Source: CAWBYL01 sp963793025
GTDB taxonomy: Bacteria; Actinomycetota; Acidimicrobiia; Acidimicrobiales; Acidimicrobilacustridaceae
Assembly (NCBI GenBank): GCA_963793025.1
Contig: CAWBYL010000006.1
Coordinates: 372,001 to 436,000 of the forward strand
Direction of reading: 5' to 3'
Length of the DNA stretch: 64,000 bases
Made by a program: the position numbers and the translations under genes. Below, in pieces: positions 11,424 through 19,662 of this stretch; positions within the stretch are counted from its first letter, which is position 1, and every line of letters begins with the position of its first letter. The notes beneath the pieces were generated by a model that was not told the DNA's origin, did not search any database, and was given only the letters and a program-made list of their open reading frames with translations.

Positions 11424-12482
11424 TCACACCGTGGCCACCGGCGTGAGGGGTGAGCCCACGATGCCGGGCAGGCGCAGCGGGGGCGCCGTGAGCAGGAAGC
11501 GGCTGCGGTCGTGGGCCCGCAGCCAGGCGGCCAGCTCGTGGAGGTACCACAGCTCGCCCAACGGGACGCCGAGCTCGAACAGGCACAGGTGGTGGATGGG
11601 CAGGAACGAGTGACGTTCCGGGTGGCGGTCCTTGCCCAGCATGCCCTCGACGGCGTAGTTGTCGGCGACGAGCGCCGAGATCTGTGAGTCGGCTATCCAC
11701 TCCAGGAGAGCCGAGTCCCGCGAGTCGAGCCAGCTGCAGCTCGAGAAGATCTCTCTCGGATCCGGGTCGCCGCCCCACTCGAGGACCTTGGTGGCGAAAC
11801 CCGTGTGCAGCAACAACATGTCACCGGGCTCCACCACGACCCCGTCGGCGGCCATCACCTCCAGGAGGGTGTCGAGGCGCACCCCTCGGTACTCGCGGCC
11901 GAGGTGGTGCTCGAGGTCGACGAGCACCCCGCGACCCTGCACCCCGTGGAACGCCATGTGCTCGAGGCCCAGGTGGCGGGCGAAGCAGCGATGGCCGACG
12001 CCGTCGGCGCCGGCATCGTCGGTCGGGCCGACGAGGTCCGTCCCGGCCCGGTAGCCGTTGTAGTAGACGGCCTCCTCCACGCCGTCGCCGTCGGCGTCGA
12101 ACTCGGCGCCGACGTGGGCGAGCGAGTCCCATTGGGTCGAGTACTGCAGCGAGAGGGTGACGACGTCGTCGGCCCACACGTCGACGTACTTGGGGTCGCC
12201 GAAGTCGGGCATCTCGCTCATGTGGACGTTGTAGAAGGTGGCGGCGTTGCCATCCATGTCCTCGGTGGGCGCCAGCACCGGCGGGTGGCGGCGCTGGTTG
12301 AGGAGGGTCCCGCCGGGGAGGTCGAGGGGGAGGCTGAGGCAGAAGCTGATGCCCGCCTCGACCTCGCGTACGCCCTGGAGGACCTTCTCGGGCGTGATCA
12401 GGTTGACGCGTCCGAGCTCGTCGTCGTCGCCCCAGTCGCCCCAGGTCGAACCTTCCGGACGTTGCGTCCACCGCTTGGCCAC
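11424..12482 (-). CDS. Cyclase family protein (kynurenine-formamidase-like metal hydrolase)
   Basis: A 352-residue protein of the cyclase / putative metal-dependent hydrolase family. The metal-binding region is the QWDSLAHVG stretch around residue 115, and the conserved GVLVDL and EPGDMLLLHTG stretches of the family follow. Members hydrolyse amides, lactones or strained ring carbonyls in catabolic pathways. It begins with ATG and is divergent from an amidohydrolase gene; operator site B lies between them, so the pair is probably co-regulated. The substrate is unknown. Confidence 0.82.
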   Translation of the reverse strand: MAKRWTQRPEGSTWGDWGDDDELGRVNLITPEKVLQGVREVEAGISFCLSLPLDLPGGTLLNQRRHPPVLAPTEDMDGNAATFYNVHMSEMPDFGDPKYVDVWADDVVTLSLQYSTQWDSLAHVGAEFDADGDGVEEAVYYNGYRAGTDLVGPTDDAGADGVGHRCFARHLGLEHMAFHGVQGRGVLVDLEHHLGREYRGVRLDTLLEVMAADGVVVEPGDMLLLHTGFATKVLEWGGDPDPREIFSSCSWLDSRDSALLEWIADSQISALVADNYAVEGMLGKDRHPERHSFLPIHHLCLFELGVPLGELWYLHELAAWLRAHDRSRFLLTAPPLRLPGIVGSPLTPVATV

Positions 12483-12538
12483 GGCTTCTCCCTCCCCGTC
12501 GGGCCCGGTGATCCCGGGCCGGCAACGGGCATTGTATG

Positions 12539-12550
12539 TACCGACCGGTT
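12539..12550. promoter_or_regulatory. Palindromic operator, site B (TACCG-N2-CGGTA family)
   Basis: TACCG-AC-CGGTT in the divergent region between the cyclase and the amidohydrolase. It sits 57 bases before the cyclase start on one side and 55 before the amidohydrolase start on the other. It shares the half-sites of site A. Confidence 0.65.
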
Positions 12551-12604
12551 GGTCTATCTTTTTCGGAGAAGGGCATTCTCATTTCGGGGGTTGGAGGCGC
12601 ACCG

Positions 12605-13846
12605 ATGACGCACAAGGATTTCGTGGTGTCGGCCGACGGGCACCTCCTCGAACCCACCGATCTGTTCACCACCCGCCTGCCCGCCCACCTGCGCGACATG
12701 GCGGTGTGGGAGGAGGAGTTCGAGATCGAGCCCTTCGTGGAGGGCGGGGCCCGGGTGTTCCGCAAACTGCACACGCCCGGGTTCGAGGGTTGGACGGTGT
12801 CGCGGTACCGCCAGACGCACGGGCGCACGCCCGAGGGCGACCCCGAGATCATCCTCGAGGACATGGACGCCGACGGTGTCGACGCCCAGGTGCTGCACCC
12901 CAACCTCTCCCAGTTCGGCCTCTACACCGATGACCACGAGATGTCGATCGCCCACGCCCGGGTCTACAACGACTACGTGATGGAGCGCTTCACCCCGTAC
13001 TTCGGTCGTCTGGCTCCCACCGCGCCCATCCCTCTCACCGACATCGACGACGCCGTGGCCGAGATCGAGCGGGTCGCCGCCGGCGGCTTCCGGGCCGTGC
13101 TGCTGCCCGCCACCGCGCCCCGGCCCTACTACCTGCGCGACTACGACCCGGTGTGGGCCGCCGTGCAGGCCAGCGGCATGAGCGTGTTCGTGCACACCCA
13201 GACGGGCGGGATCAAGATCAAGGACCCCGAGGCGCTCACCCTCAAGGTCATGTTGGAGAACGCCCAGCAGGTGAACCAGCCCATGACCGAGAAGGCGGCG
13301 GCCAAGCGGATGGTCACCCAGGCGGTGATGCAGCCGATCGTCCCCCAGCAGCTCATCTGCCAACTGATCGGGGGCGGGGTGCCCGAGCGCTTCCCCGACC
13401 TGCACTTCTCGCTCATCGAGTTCAACGCCTACTGGCTGTCGTCCCTGGTGGGTTCGATGGACAAGTGCTGGATCACCGGGATCGGCCAGGACGCCGACTG
13501 GTGGATCGGGGTCTGGGACGACGACCGCCCCGACGACGACCAGCCCGGCATGGCCCAGCTCTTCCGCCTCAACGAGAAGTGGCCGTACCCCCTGATGCCG
13601 AGCGAGTACGTGAAGCGCCAGTTCCACGTCTCGTTCCAGGACGACCCGGTGGCCGTCGCCTGTCGCAACATCACCGGCCTGTCGACCGTCGTGTGGGGCA
13701 ACGACTACCCCCACGCCGAGGGCACCTTCCGAGGCAGCCAGGAGCTGCTCCGTTCGCTCATGGCCGGTGTCCCCGACGAGGAGCGCAAGGCCATGGTCGG
13801 CGGCACGCTGGGCGACCTGTTGGGGTTCGCCCCGGTGTCGGCCTGA
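12605..13846 (+). CDS. Amidohydrolase family 2 protein
   Basis: A 413-residue TIM-barrel metal hydrolase or decarboxylase of the ACMS-decarboxylase-like amidohydrolase branch. The N-terminal metal motif appears as SADGHLLEPTDLF, and the C-terminal end of the barrel as VVWGNDYPHAEGTF, with the aspartate that usually binds metal. The ATG at 12605 follows GGAGGCG; the frame is open further upstream, but that would run through the operator. It is divergent from the cyclase and is followed, with overlap, by an SDR, so it may act on a ring-cleavage product. It is one of five amidohydrolases in the window. Confidence 0.85.
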   Translation: MTHKDFVVSADGHLLEPTDLFTTRLPAHLRDMAVWEEEFEIEPFVEGGARVFRKLHTPGFEGWTVSRYRQTHGRTPEGDPEIILEDMDADGVDAQVLHPNLSQFGLYTDDHEMSIAHARVYNDYVMERFTPYFGRLAPTAPIPLTDIDDAVAEIERVAAGGFRAVLLPATAPRPYYLRDYDPVWAAVQASGMSVFVHTQTGGIKIKDPEALTLKVMLENAQQVNQPMTEKAAAKRMVTQAVMQPIVPQQLICQLIGGGVPERFPDLHFSLIEFNAYWLSSLVGSMDKCWITGIGQDADWWIGVWDDDRPDDDQPGMAQLFRLNEKWPYPLMPSEYVKRQFHVSFQDDPVAVACRNITGLSTVVWGNDYPHAEGTFRGSQELLRSLMAGVPDEERKAMVGGTLGDLLGFAPVSA

Positions 13847-14751
13847 ACGAGCTCCGCTTCGACGGGCGCGTCGCCGTCGTCACCGGCGCCGGGCGCGGCA
13901 TCGGGCGGGCCTACGCGCACCTGCTCGCCGAGCGCGGCGCACGTGTCGTGGTCAACGACCTGGGTGGCTCCATCACCGGCGAGGGCGCCGACACCGAGCC
14001 GGCCAACGACGTCGCCGCCGAGATCGTGGCCGCCGGCGGAACCGCCGTGGCCGACACCAACGACATCGCCACGCCCGAGGGGGCGAGCGGGCTGATCGCC
14101 ACCGCCGTCGAGCGCCTCGGGAGCATCGACGTGCTCGTCAACAACGCCGGCATCATGCGCTGGGCCCGCTTCCCCGACGTGAGCGACGGCGACTTCGAGC
14201 GCCACCTGGCCGTCCACGTGGTCGGCTCGTTCCTCACCGCTCGCGCCGCCTGGCCCCACATGGTCGAGCGGGGCTACGGCCGCATCGTCATGACCGCCTC
14301 GGCCGGCCTGTTCGGGTTGCCGGCCAACACGTCCTACGCCGCGGCCAAGGGCGGGGTCGTGGGCCTCACCCGGAGCCTGAACACCGCCGGACGCCGACAC
14401 GGGATCACGGTCAACGTCATCGCCCCGGCGGCGATGACGCGCATGGCGGGCTCGTCCTCCGACGACGACATGGGCATGCCCGCTCACCTGGTGGCGCCGA
14501 TGGTGGCGTACCTGGCTCACGAGGACTGCCCGGTCAGCGGTGAGATCTACGCCGCCGGTGCCGGCCGCTTCGCCCGGGTGTTCATCGCCTCCACGCCCGG
14601 GTACCTCCACACCGGGTCTGATCCGACGGTCGAGGACGTGGCCACCCACTGGGCGACGATCAACGACGAGACCGGCTACTACCTCCCGGCCGACCTGACC
14701 GACTGGTCGAACACCTTCACCGCCCACCTCCCCCCACCCGCCACCCCCTGA
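13843..14751 (+). CDS. Short-chain dehydrogenase, MFE-2-like
   Basis: A 302-residue SDR with the cofactor motif GAGRGIGRAYAHLLAERGA, VVNDLGGSITGEG, NNAGI and catalytic YAAAKGG. The insertion after VVNDLGG is typical of the 3-hydroxyacyl-CoA dehydrogenase domain of multifunctional enzyme type 2 / 17-beta-HSD4, which oxidises 3-hydroxyacyl-CoA. No ATG, GTG or TTG lies close to the conserved N-terminus; the best start is a CTG at 13843 that overlaps the upstream stop as CTGA. A very strong hairpin follows the stop. Confidence 0.82.
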   Translation: MNELRFDGRVAVVTGAGRGIGRAYAHLLAERGARVVVNDLGGSITGEGADTEPANDVAAEIVAAGGTAVADTNDIATPEGASGLIATAVERLGSIDVLVNNAGIMRWARFPDVSDGDFERHLAVHVVGSFLTARAAWPHMVERGYGRIVMTASAGLFGLPANTSYAAAKGGVVGLTRSLNTAGRRHGITVNVIAPAAMTRMAGSSSDDDMGMPAHLVAPMVAYLAHEDCPVSGEIYAAGAGRFARVFIASTPGYLHTGSDPTVEDVATHWATINDETGYYLPADLTDWSNTFTAHLPPPATP

Positions 14752-14752
14752 C

Positions 14753-14801
14753 CAAGCTGGCTCCGTTCGTAACGGTTTCCGTTACGAACGGAGCCAGGTT
14801 G
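14753..14801. terminator. Perfect 19-bp hairpin, bidirectional terminator
   Basis: Bases 14757-14775 and 14779-14797 form a perfect 19-bp stem (CTGGCTCCGTTCGTAACGG and its complement) closed by a TTT loop; three more pairs follow outside one G-G mismatch. It lies between the SDR stop and the end of the convergent aldolase gene. There is no U-tract, which is common in high-GC actinobacteria. It could also be a protein-binding site or a replication-pausing element. Confidence 0.8.
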
Positions 14802-14813
14802 AGGGGTGAGGGG

Positions 14814-15581
14814 CTAGTCGTCGAGGAGGTCGGGCTCGTCGTCGACGATGGCGTCGTAGAGCGGTTGGAACTGCAGCCAGCCGGTGCGGTGGCTGCCGAC
14901 CTGGGCGGCGGCGGTGGTGGCGTGCTCCGGGTCGATGAGCACCGGCGTGCCCGCCGCCTCGGCGAGGAGCTGGGCCTGACAGGTGCGGTCCATGGTGATG
15001 AACCACCACGCCGCCTCGTCGACCGTCCGGCCCACGGTGAGCAGGCCGTGGTTGGCCAGGATGGCGGCCTTGTGGGCCCCGAGGCGGTGGGCGATGCGCT
15101 TGCCCTCCTCGACGTCGAGGACGGCGCCGGTGTAGTCGTCGAACAGGGCGTGGTCCTCGTAGAACGCGCAGGCGTCCTGGGTGATGGGGTCGAGGGGGCG
15201 CCGCAGGGCGGACCATGCCTTGCCGTGCACCGAGTGGGAGTGGGCGGCGGCGACGACCTCGGGGCGGGCGGCGTGGATCTGGGAGTGGATGGCGAAGGCG
15301 GCGGCGTTCACCGGCCACGTACCGTCGACGACCTCGCCGTGGTGGTTCACCAACAGGAGGTCCTTCACCCGGATCTTGCGGAAGTTCATGCCCAGCGGAT
15401 TGACCCAGAAGTGGTCCGTGAGCTCCGGGTCCCGAGCCGTGATGTGGCCCGCGGTGCCCTCGCTGAACCCGAAGAGGCCGAAGAGGCGGAACGCGGCGGC
15501 CAGGCGTTGCTTGCGGTGGCGCCGCTCGGCCTCGTGCGAGTCGAACTTCGGGAAGGTGTGCGGGGCTCGGTCCGACGCCAT
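14814..15581 (-). CDS. Class II aldolase/adducin family protein
   Basis: A 255-residue class II aldolase/adducin-fold protein. The zinc-binding HSHSVHG is near residue 115, and ANHGLLTVG near residue 180 supplies the third histidine; FSEGTAGHITARDP near the N-terminus is the phosphate/substrate loop. Family members cleave or form carbon-carbon bonds, or decarboxylate, next to a carbonyl. Start is ATG. It is divergent from an acyl-CoA dehydrogenase with operator site C between them. Function in this pathway is unassigned; many homologues in catabolic clusters are also uncharacterised. Confidence 0.83.
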   Translation of the reverse strand: MASDRAPHTFPKFDSHEAERRHRKQRLAAAFRLFGLFGFSEGTAGHITARDPELTDHFWVNPLGMNFRKIRVKDLLLVNHHGEVVDGTWPVNAAAFAIHSQIHAARPEVVAAAHSHSVHGKAWSALRRPLDPITQDACAFYEDHALFDDYTGAVLDVEEGKRIAHRLGAHKAAILANHGLLTVGRTVDEAAWWFITMDRTCQAQLLAEAAGTPVLIDPEHATTAAAQVGSHRTGWLQFQPLYDAIVDDEPDLLDD

Positions 15582-15602
15582 GGCGCGATCGTAACGACGT
15601 TG

Positions 15603-15614
15603 TACCGTTCGGTC
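15603..15614. promoter_or_regulatory. Palindromic operator, site C (TACCG-N2-CGGTA family)
   Basis: TACCG-TT-CGGTC between the aldolase and the acyl-CoA dehydrogenase genes. It ends three bases before a -10 hexamer TATGAT at 15618-15623, so a bound repressor would cover the spacer of that promoter. Confidence 0.65.
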
Positions 15615-15617
15615 CAA

Positions 15618-15629
15618 TATGATCGGGCG
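15618..15629 (+). promoter_or_regulatory. -10 element of a leaderless promoter
   Basis: TATGAT is followed by only six bases before the ATG of the acyl-CoA dehydrogenase, so the transcript would begin at or next to the start codon. No ribosome-binding sequence is present. No good -35 box is seen. Confidence 0.5.
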
Positions 15630-16778
15630 ATGGACTTCTCGCTCACCGAGCTCGAACGCGACCTGGTCGAGCTGTGCCGTGACTTCGCCCAGAAGGAGAT
15701 CGCGGTCCGGGCACCCCGAGCGTGGGACGAGGAGCGCTGCGCCACCGACCTCCTGCGGGAGATGGGCCAGCTCGGGCTGCTCGGCATGCTGGTGCCCGAG
15801 GAGTGGGGCGGGATCGGCATGTCCACCGTCGGGTTCGTGGCCGCCATGGAGCAGATCGGCGTGGCCGACCAGTCCCTCGCCGCCGCCTGGCAGGCCCACG
15901 TCACCATCGGCTCGCTGCCGCTGCTGCTCTTCGGTGACGACGCCCAGCGCGATCGGTGGTTGCGCCCGCTCGCCGAGGGTCGGGTGCTCGGCGCCTTCGG
16001 CCTCACCGAGCCCGACGCCGGCTCCGACGCCCGGGGGATCTCCACCCGGGCCGAGCGCAAGGACGGCGGCTGGCTGATCAACGGGCGCAAGACCTTCATC
16101 TCCAACGCCGGGACCGACATGTCGTTCGGCGTGACGCTGCTGGCCCGCACCGAGCCGGCCGAGGGGGGGAAGCCCCGCTACGCCACCCTCGTCGTGGAGA
16201 AGGACACGCCGGGCTTCACCATGGGTCCGAAGATGCGGGGCATCGGATGGAAGGGCCTCGACACCCGACCGCTGTACTTCGACGACGTCTGGGTTCCCGA
16301 CGAACACCTGGTGGGCGATCCCGACCTGGGCCTCGGCCAGTTCCTGCGCACCCTCGAGGTGGGGCGGATCTCCATCGCCGCCCTCTCGCTCAGCCTCACC
16401 CAGGCCGTGCTCGACCTCGCGCTCGACTACGCCCGCGAGCGGGTCCAGTTCGGCCAGCCCATCTCGAGCTTCCAGGCCGTGCAGTTCAAGCTGGCCGACA
16501 TCGCCACCGAGCTGGAGGCGGCTCGCTGGCTCACCTACCGCGCCGCGTACCTGCGCGACGCCGGGGAGCCGTTCCAGAAGGAAGCGGCCATGGCCAAGAT
16601 GAAGGCCAGCCGAGTCGCGGTGGCGGCGGCCTCGGAGGCCGTGCAGATACACGGCGGGGTCGGCTACATGCTCGAGACGCCGGTGGCGCGGTTCTACTGC
16701 GACGCCAAGGTCCTGGAGATCGGTGAAGGCACGAACGAGATCCAGCACACGGTCATCGCCCGTGCGCTGGGCTGTTGA
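15630..16778 (+). CDS. Acyl-CoA dehydrogenase
   Basis: Intact 382-residue FAD-dependent acyl-CoA dehydrogenase. It has FGLTEPDAGSDARG around residue 125, INGRKTFISNAG, and YARERVQFGQPISSFQAVQ, then VQIHGGVGYMLETPVARFYCDAKVLEIGEGTNE, where the glutamate of the IGEGTNE loop region is a candidate catalytic base, as in short- and medium-chain enzymes. It introduces the 2,3-double bond of an acyl-CoA. It is probably leaderless, under operator site C, and is followed 18 bases later by a mycofactocin-type SDR, suggesting one transcript. Confidence 0.92.
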   Translation: MDFSLTELERDLVELCRDFAQKEIAVRAPRAWDEERCATDLLREMGQLGLLGMLVPEEWGGIGMSTVGFVAAMEQIGVADQSLAAAWQAHVTIGSLPLLLFGDDAQRDRWLRPLAEGRVLGAFGLTEPDAGSDARGISTRAERKDGGWLINGRKTFISNAGTDMSFGVTLLARTEPAEGGKPRYATLVVEKDTPGFTMGPKMRGIGWKGLDTRPLYFDDVWVPDEHLVGDPDLGLGQFLRTLEVGRISIAALSLSLTQAVLDLALDYARERVQFGQPISSFQAVQFKLADIATELEAARWLTYRAAYLRDAGEPFQKEAAMAKMKASRVAVAAASEAVQIHGGVGYMLETPVARFYCDAKVLEIGEGTNEIQHTVIARALGC

Positions 16779-16796
16779 ACACGGGGAGACACGTAC

Positions 16797-17612
16797 ATGG
16801 GAAAGCTCGAGGGGCAGGTCGCCTTCATCACCGGCGCGGCGCGCGGCCAGGGTCGCGCCCACGCCGTCCGCCTGGCTGCGGAGGGAGCCGACGTCATCGC
16901 CGTCGACATCTGCGCGCAGCTGGAGTCGGTCGTCTACGCGATGGCGTCGGCCGAGGACCTGGACGAGACGATTCGTCTGGTGCAGGCCCTCGGAGGCCGC
17001 ATCGTGGCCCACGTCGTCGACGTCCGCGACGTGCAGGCGCTGCAGAAGGCGTTCGACGACGGCGTGGCCGAGCTCGGTCCCGCCACCATCGTGGTGGCCA
17101 ACGCCGGCATCGGCCCCAGCGGCTTCGCCACGGCCGAGCAGCAATGGGACGAGGTCATCGACGTCAACCTCAAGGGCGTCTGGAACACCGGCCGCGTCGC
17201 CATCCCGTCGATGATCGAGAACGGCCGCGGCGGGGCCATCGTGCTCACCAGCTCGACCGGCGGACTGACCGGTGCCCCGTCCGACGCCCCGGGCATGCTC
17301 GGCTACACCGCGGCCAAGCACGGCGTGATCGGACTGATGCGCTCCTGGGCCAACTTCCTGGCGCCGCACAACATCCGCGTCAACAGCGTGGCCCCCACCA
17401 CCGTGCGCACGCCCATGGCCAACGACGGCGACGTGTCGATGATCGTGCAGCACGTACCGGAGTTGGTGAACTCCCTCACCAACGCCCTGCCGGTAGAGGC
17501 GGTCGACGCCGAGGACGTGGCCAACGCCGTCGCCTGGCTCGTCTCCGACGAAGCCCGCTACGTGACAGGAACGACGGTTCCAGTGGACGCCGGCAACGTC
17601 AACCGCCGCTGA
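16797..17612 (+). CDS. Mycofactocin-coupled short-chain dehydrogenase
   Basis: A 271-residue SDR. The start GKLEGQVAFITGAARGQGRA, VIAVDIC, the long loop between them, and YTAAKHGVIGLMR match the SDR subfamily whose nicotinamide cofactor stays bound and is re-oxidised by the peptide-derived redox cofactor mycofactocin. It would oxidise a hydroxyl group on the pathway intermediate. GGGGAG lies about 8 bases before the ATG. No mycofactocin biosynthesis gene is in the window, so the maturation cluster would have to be elsewhere in the genome. Confidence 0.85.
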   Translation: MGKLEGQVAFITGAARGQGRAHAVRLAAEGADVIAVDICAQLESVVYAMASAEDLDETIRLVQALGGRIVAHVVDVRDVQALQKAFDDGVAELGPATIVVANAGIGPSGFATAEQQWDEVIDVNLKGVWNTGRVAIPSMIENGRGGAIVLTSSTGGLTGAPSDAPGMLGYTAAKHGVIGLMRSWANFLAPHNIRVNSVAPTTVRTPMANDGDVSMIVQHVPELVNSLTNALPVEAVDAEDVANAVAWLVSDEARYVTGTTVPVDAGNVNRR

Positions 17613-17627
17613 CCTGACGCGAGCCGC

Positions 17628-19619
17628 TCACACCGCAGCCAACCGGCGGACGGCGGCGACGATGTCGTGACGGTCGGGGAGCCACGCCCGTTCGAGGGTG
17701 GGGGCGTAGGGCGCCGGGGTGGGCGCCGCACCGAGGCGTTCCACGGGCGCGTCGAGGGTCCAGAACCCCTCGCACGCGGCGCGGGCGGCGATCTCGGCGC
17801 CGATGCCGAACGGGACCACCGCCTCGTGGGCGATCAGCAGCCGGCTCGTCCGGGCCACCGAGGTGAGGACGGTGTCCATGTCGAGCGGGGCCACGGTCCG
17901 CAGGTCGATCACCTCGACCGAGATGCCCTCGACGGCCAGCTCGTCGGCCGCGGCCACCGCCTCGTGGACCATGCGCGACACCGACACCACCGTCACGTCG
18001 GTCCCGGAGCGCACCACCGAGGCCGAGCCGATGGGCACGACGTGGTCGGGCTCGGGTTGGGGGCCCTTCATCCCGTAGAGCAGGCGGTTCTCGATGAACA
18101 CGACGGGGTTCGGGTCCTGGATGGCGGCCCGGAGCAGGCCGTAGGTGTCGGCCGGCGTCGACGGCATGACCACGGTCAGCCCGGGGACATGGGCCAACAG
18201 CGCCTCGAGGCTCTGTGAGTGCTGGCTCCCCGAGGAGCGTCCGGCGCCGAACTGCGTGCGCACGGTCAGCGCCATCCGCGCCGCCCCGCCGGTCATGAAC
18301 GGCAGCTTGGCCGCCTGGTTGAGCAGCTGGTCGAAGCAGACCCCGAGGAAGTCGAGGTACATCACCTCGACCACCGGACGCATGCCGGCCATGGCCGCAC
18401 CGACTCCGAGCCCCACGATGGCCGACTCGGAGATGGGCGTGTCCCGGACACGGTCGCCGAACCGCTCGTGCAACCCCCGGGTGAGGCCGAAGACGTTCCC
18501 GCCCTCGGCCACGTCGATGCCGGCGACGAAGACCCGCTCGTCGGACGCCAGCTCTGTTTCGAGGGCCAGGCGGACGGCGTCCATGGTGCGGAACACGGGG
18601 GCGTCGACGGGCGGGGGGGTGGGTTCGGGCCGGGCGGGACGGGCCCGCGCCACGAAGTCGGTGAGCGTGGACGGATCGGGGTCGACCATGTGGCGGGCCG
18701 ACTCGACGGCGGCGTGGAGCTCTTCGGCGACCGACGCCTCCAGCGTCTTCAGGTCGTCGTCGCCGAGCCCGGAGGCGCGGAGTCGTCCCTCGTGCACGAC
18801 CAGCGGATCGCGGCCCTGCCAGTCCCGGAGCTCGTCGGGTGAGCGGTAGCGCTCGGGGTCGCCCTCGTAGTGGCCGTGCCAGCGGTAGGTGGTGGCCTCG
18901 ACGAGGACCGGTCGGCCGCCCGCTCGTATCGCGGCGACGACCTCCGCCATCGCCGCGGCGGTCGCCACCACGTCGTTGCCGTCGACCGCCACGTGGTCGA
19001 CCCCGTACCCGGCGGCCCGCTGGGCCAGCGTCGAGGCGTGTTGCGACGCCGTGGCCGAGAACTCGGCGTAGCCGTTGTTCTCGCAGAAGAAGATGGCCGG
19101 CAGCTCCCACACCGCGGCCAGGTTCACCGCCTCGTGGAACGCACCCTGGGCGGGGGCGCCGTCACCGAAGAAGGCCACGGCCACGCTGCCGTCGCCCCGC
19201 AGCTGGGCGGCCGCCGCGGCCCCGACGGCGATGGGTACCCCGGCGGCCACGATCCCGTTGGCCCCGAAGATCCCGAGGTCGGGGTCGGCGATGTGCATCG
19301 AACCGCCCCGGCCGCGGTTGGTGCCCTCGTCCTTGCCCATCAGCTCGGCGAACATCCCGAGGGGGTCGAGGCCCTTGGCCAGGCAGTGGCCGTGCCCCCG
19401 ATGGGTGGAGGTGATGACGTCGGCCGGGCCGAGAGGCCAACACGCGCCCACGGCCGCCGCCTCCTGCCCGATGGAGAGGTGCACGAACCCGGGCACCTCG
19501 CCGTCGCGGTAGAGCGACGCGACGCGCTGCTCGAAACCTCTGATGACCAGCATGCGCCGGTGCATCTCGAGCAGCTCGGTCGGGGCGAGCTCTGGTTCGG
19601 CGGATCGTCCGGGGGTCAC
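17628..19619 (-). CDS. Fused alpha-beta E1 component of a 2-oxoacid (acetoin-type) dehydrogenase
   Basis: About 663 residues, joining two usual subunits. The alpha part has the thiamine-diphosphate motif FFGDGAPAQGAFHE...CENNGYA; after a proline-rich linker near residue 320 the beta part begins (RTMDAVRLALETEL, FVAGIDVAEGGNVFGLTRGL, RLLYG). Such E1 enzymes decarboxylate a 2-oxo acid or cleave acetoin, normally passing the unit to lipoyl E2. No E2 or E3 gene is nearby. The start is uncertain: a GTG at 19619, eight bases after a TACAGT hexamer, would be leaderless. It is divergent from an SDR, with operator site D between them. Confidence 0.82.
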   Translation of the reverse strand: MTPGRSAEPELAPTELLEMHRRMLVIRGFEQRVASLYRDGEVPGFVHLSIGQEAAAVGACWPLGPADVITSTHRGHGHCLAKGLDPLGMFAELMGKDEGTNRGRGGSMHIADPDLGIFGANGIVAAGVPIAVGAAAAAQLRGDGSVAVAFFGDGAPAQGAFHEAVNLAAVWELPAIFFCENNGYAEFSATASQHASTLAQRAAGYGVDHVAVDGNDVVATAAAMAEVVAAIRAGGRPVLVEATTYRWHGHYEGDPERYRSPDELRDWQGRDPLVVHEGRLRASGLGDDDLKTLEASVAEELHAAVESARHMVDPDPSTLTDFVARARPARPEPTPPPVDAPVFRTMDAVRLALETELASDERVFVAGIDVAEGGNVFGLTRGLHERFGDRVRDTPISESAIVGLGVGAAMAGMRPVVEVMYLDFLGVCFDQLLNQAAKLPFMTGGAARMALTVRTQFGAGRSSGSQHSQSLEALLAHVPGLTVVMPSTPADTYGLLRAAIQDPNPVVFIENRLLYGMKGPQPEPDHVVPIGSASVVRSGTDVTVVSVSRMVHEAVAAADELAVEGISVEVIDLRTVAPLDMDTVLTSVARTSRLLIAHEAVVPFGIGAEIAARAACEGFWTLDAPVERLGAAPTPAPYAPTLERAWLPDRHDIVAAVRRLAAV

Positions 19620-19631
19620 GACGATGTACTG

Positions 19632-19643
19632 TACTGGTCGGTA
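19632..19643. promoter_or_regulatory. Palindromic operator, site D (TACCG-N2-CGGTA family)
   Basis: TACTG-GT-CGGTA between the fused E1 gene and the SDR at 19663. It is 13 bases from the E1 start and 20 bases from the SDR start, so it must overlap both promoters. Confidence 0.65.
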
Positions 19644-19662
19644 CAAAAGAGGGACCGTTGGA

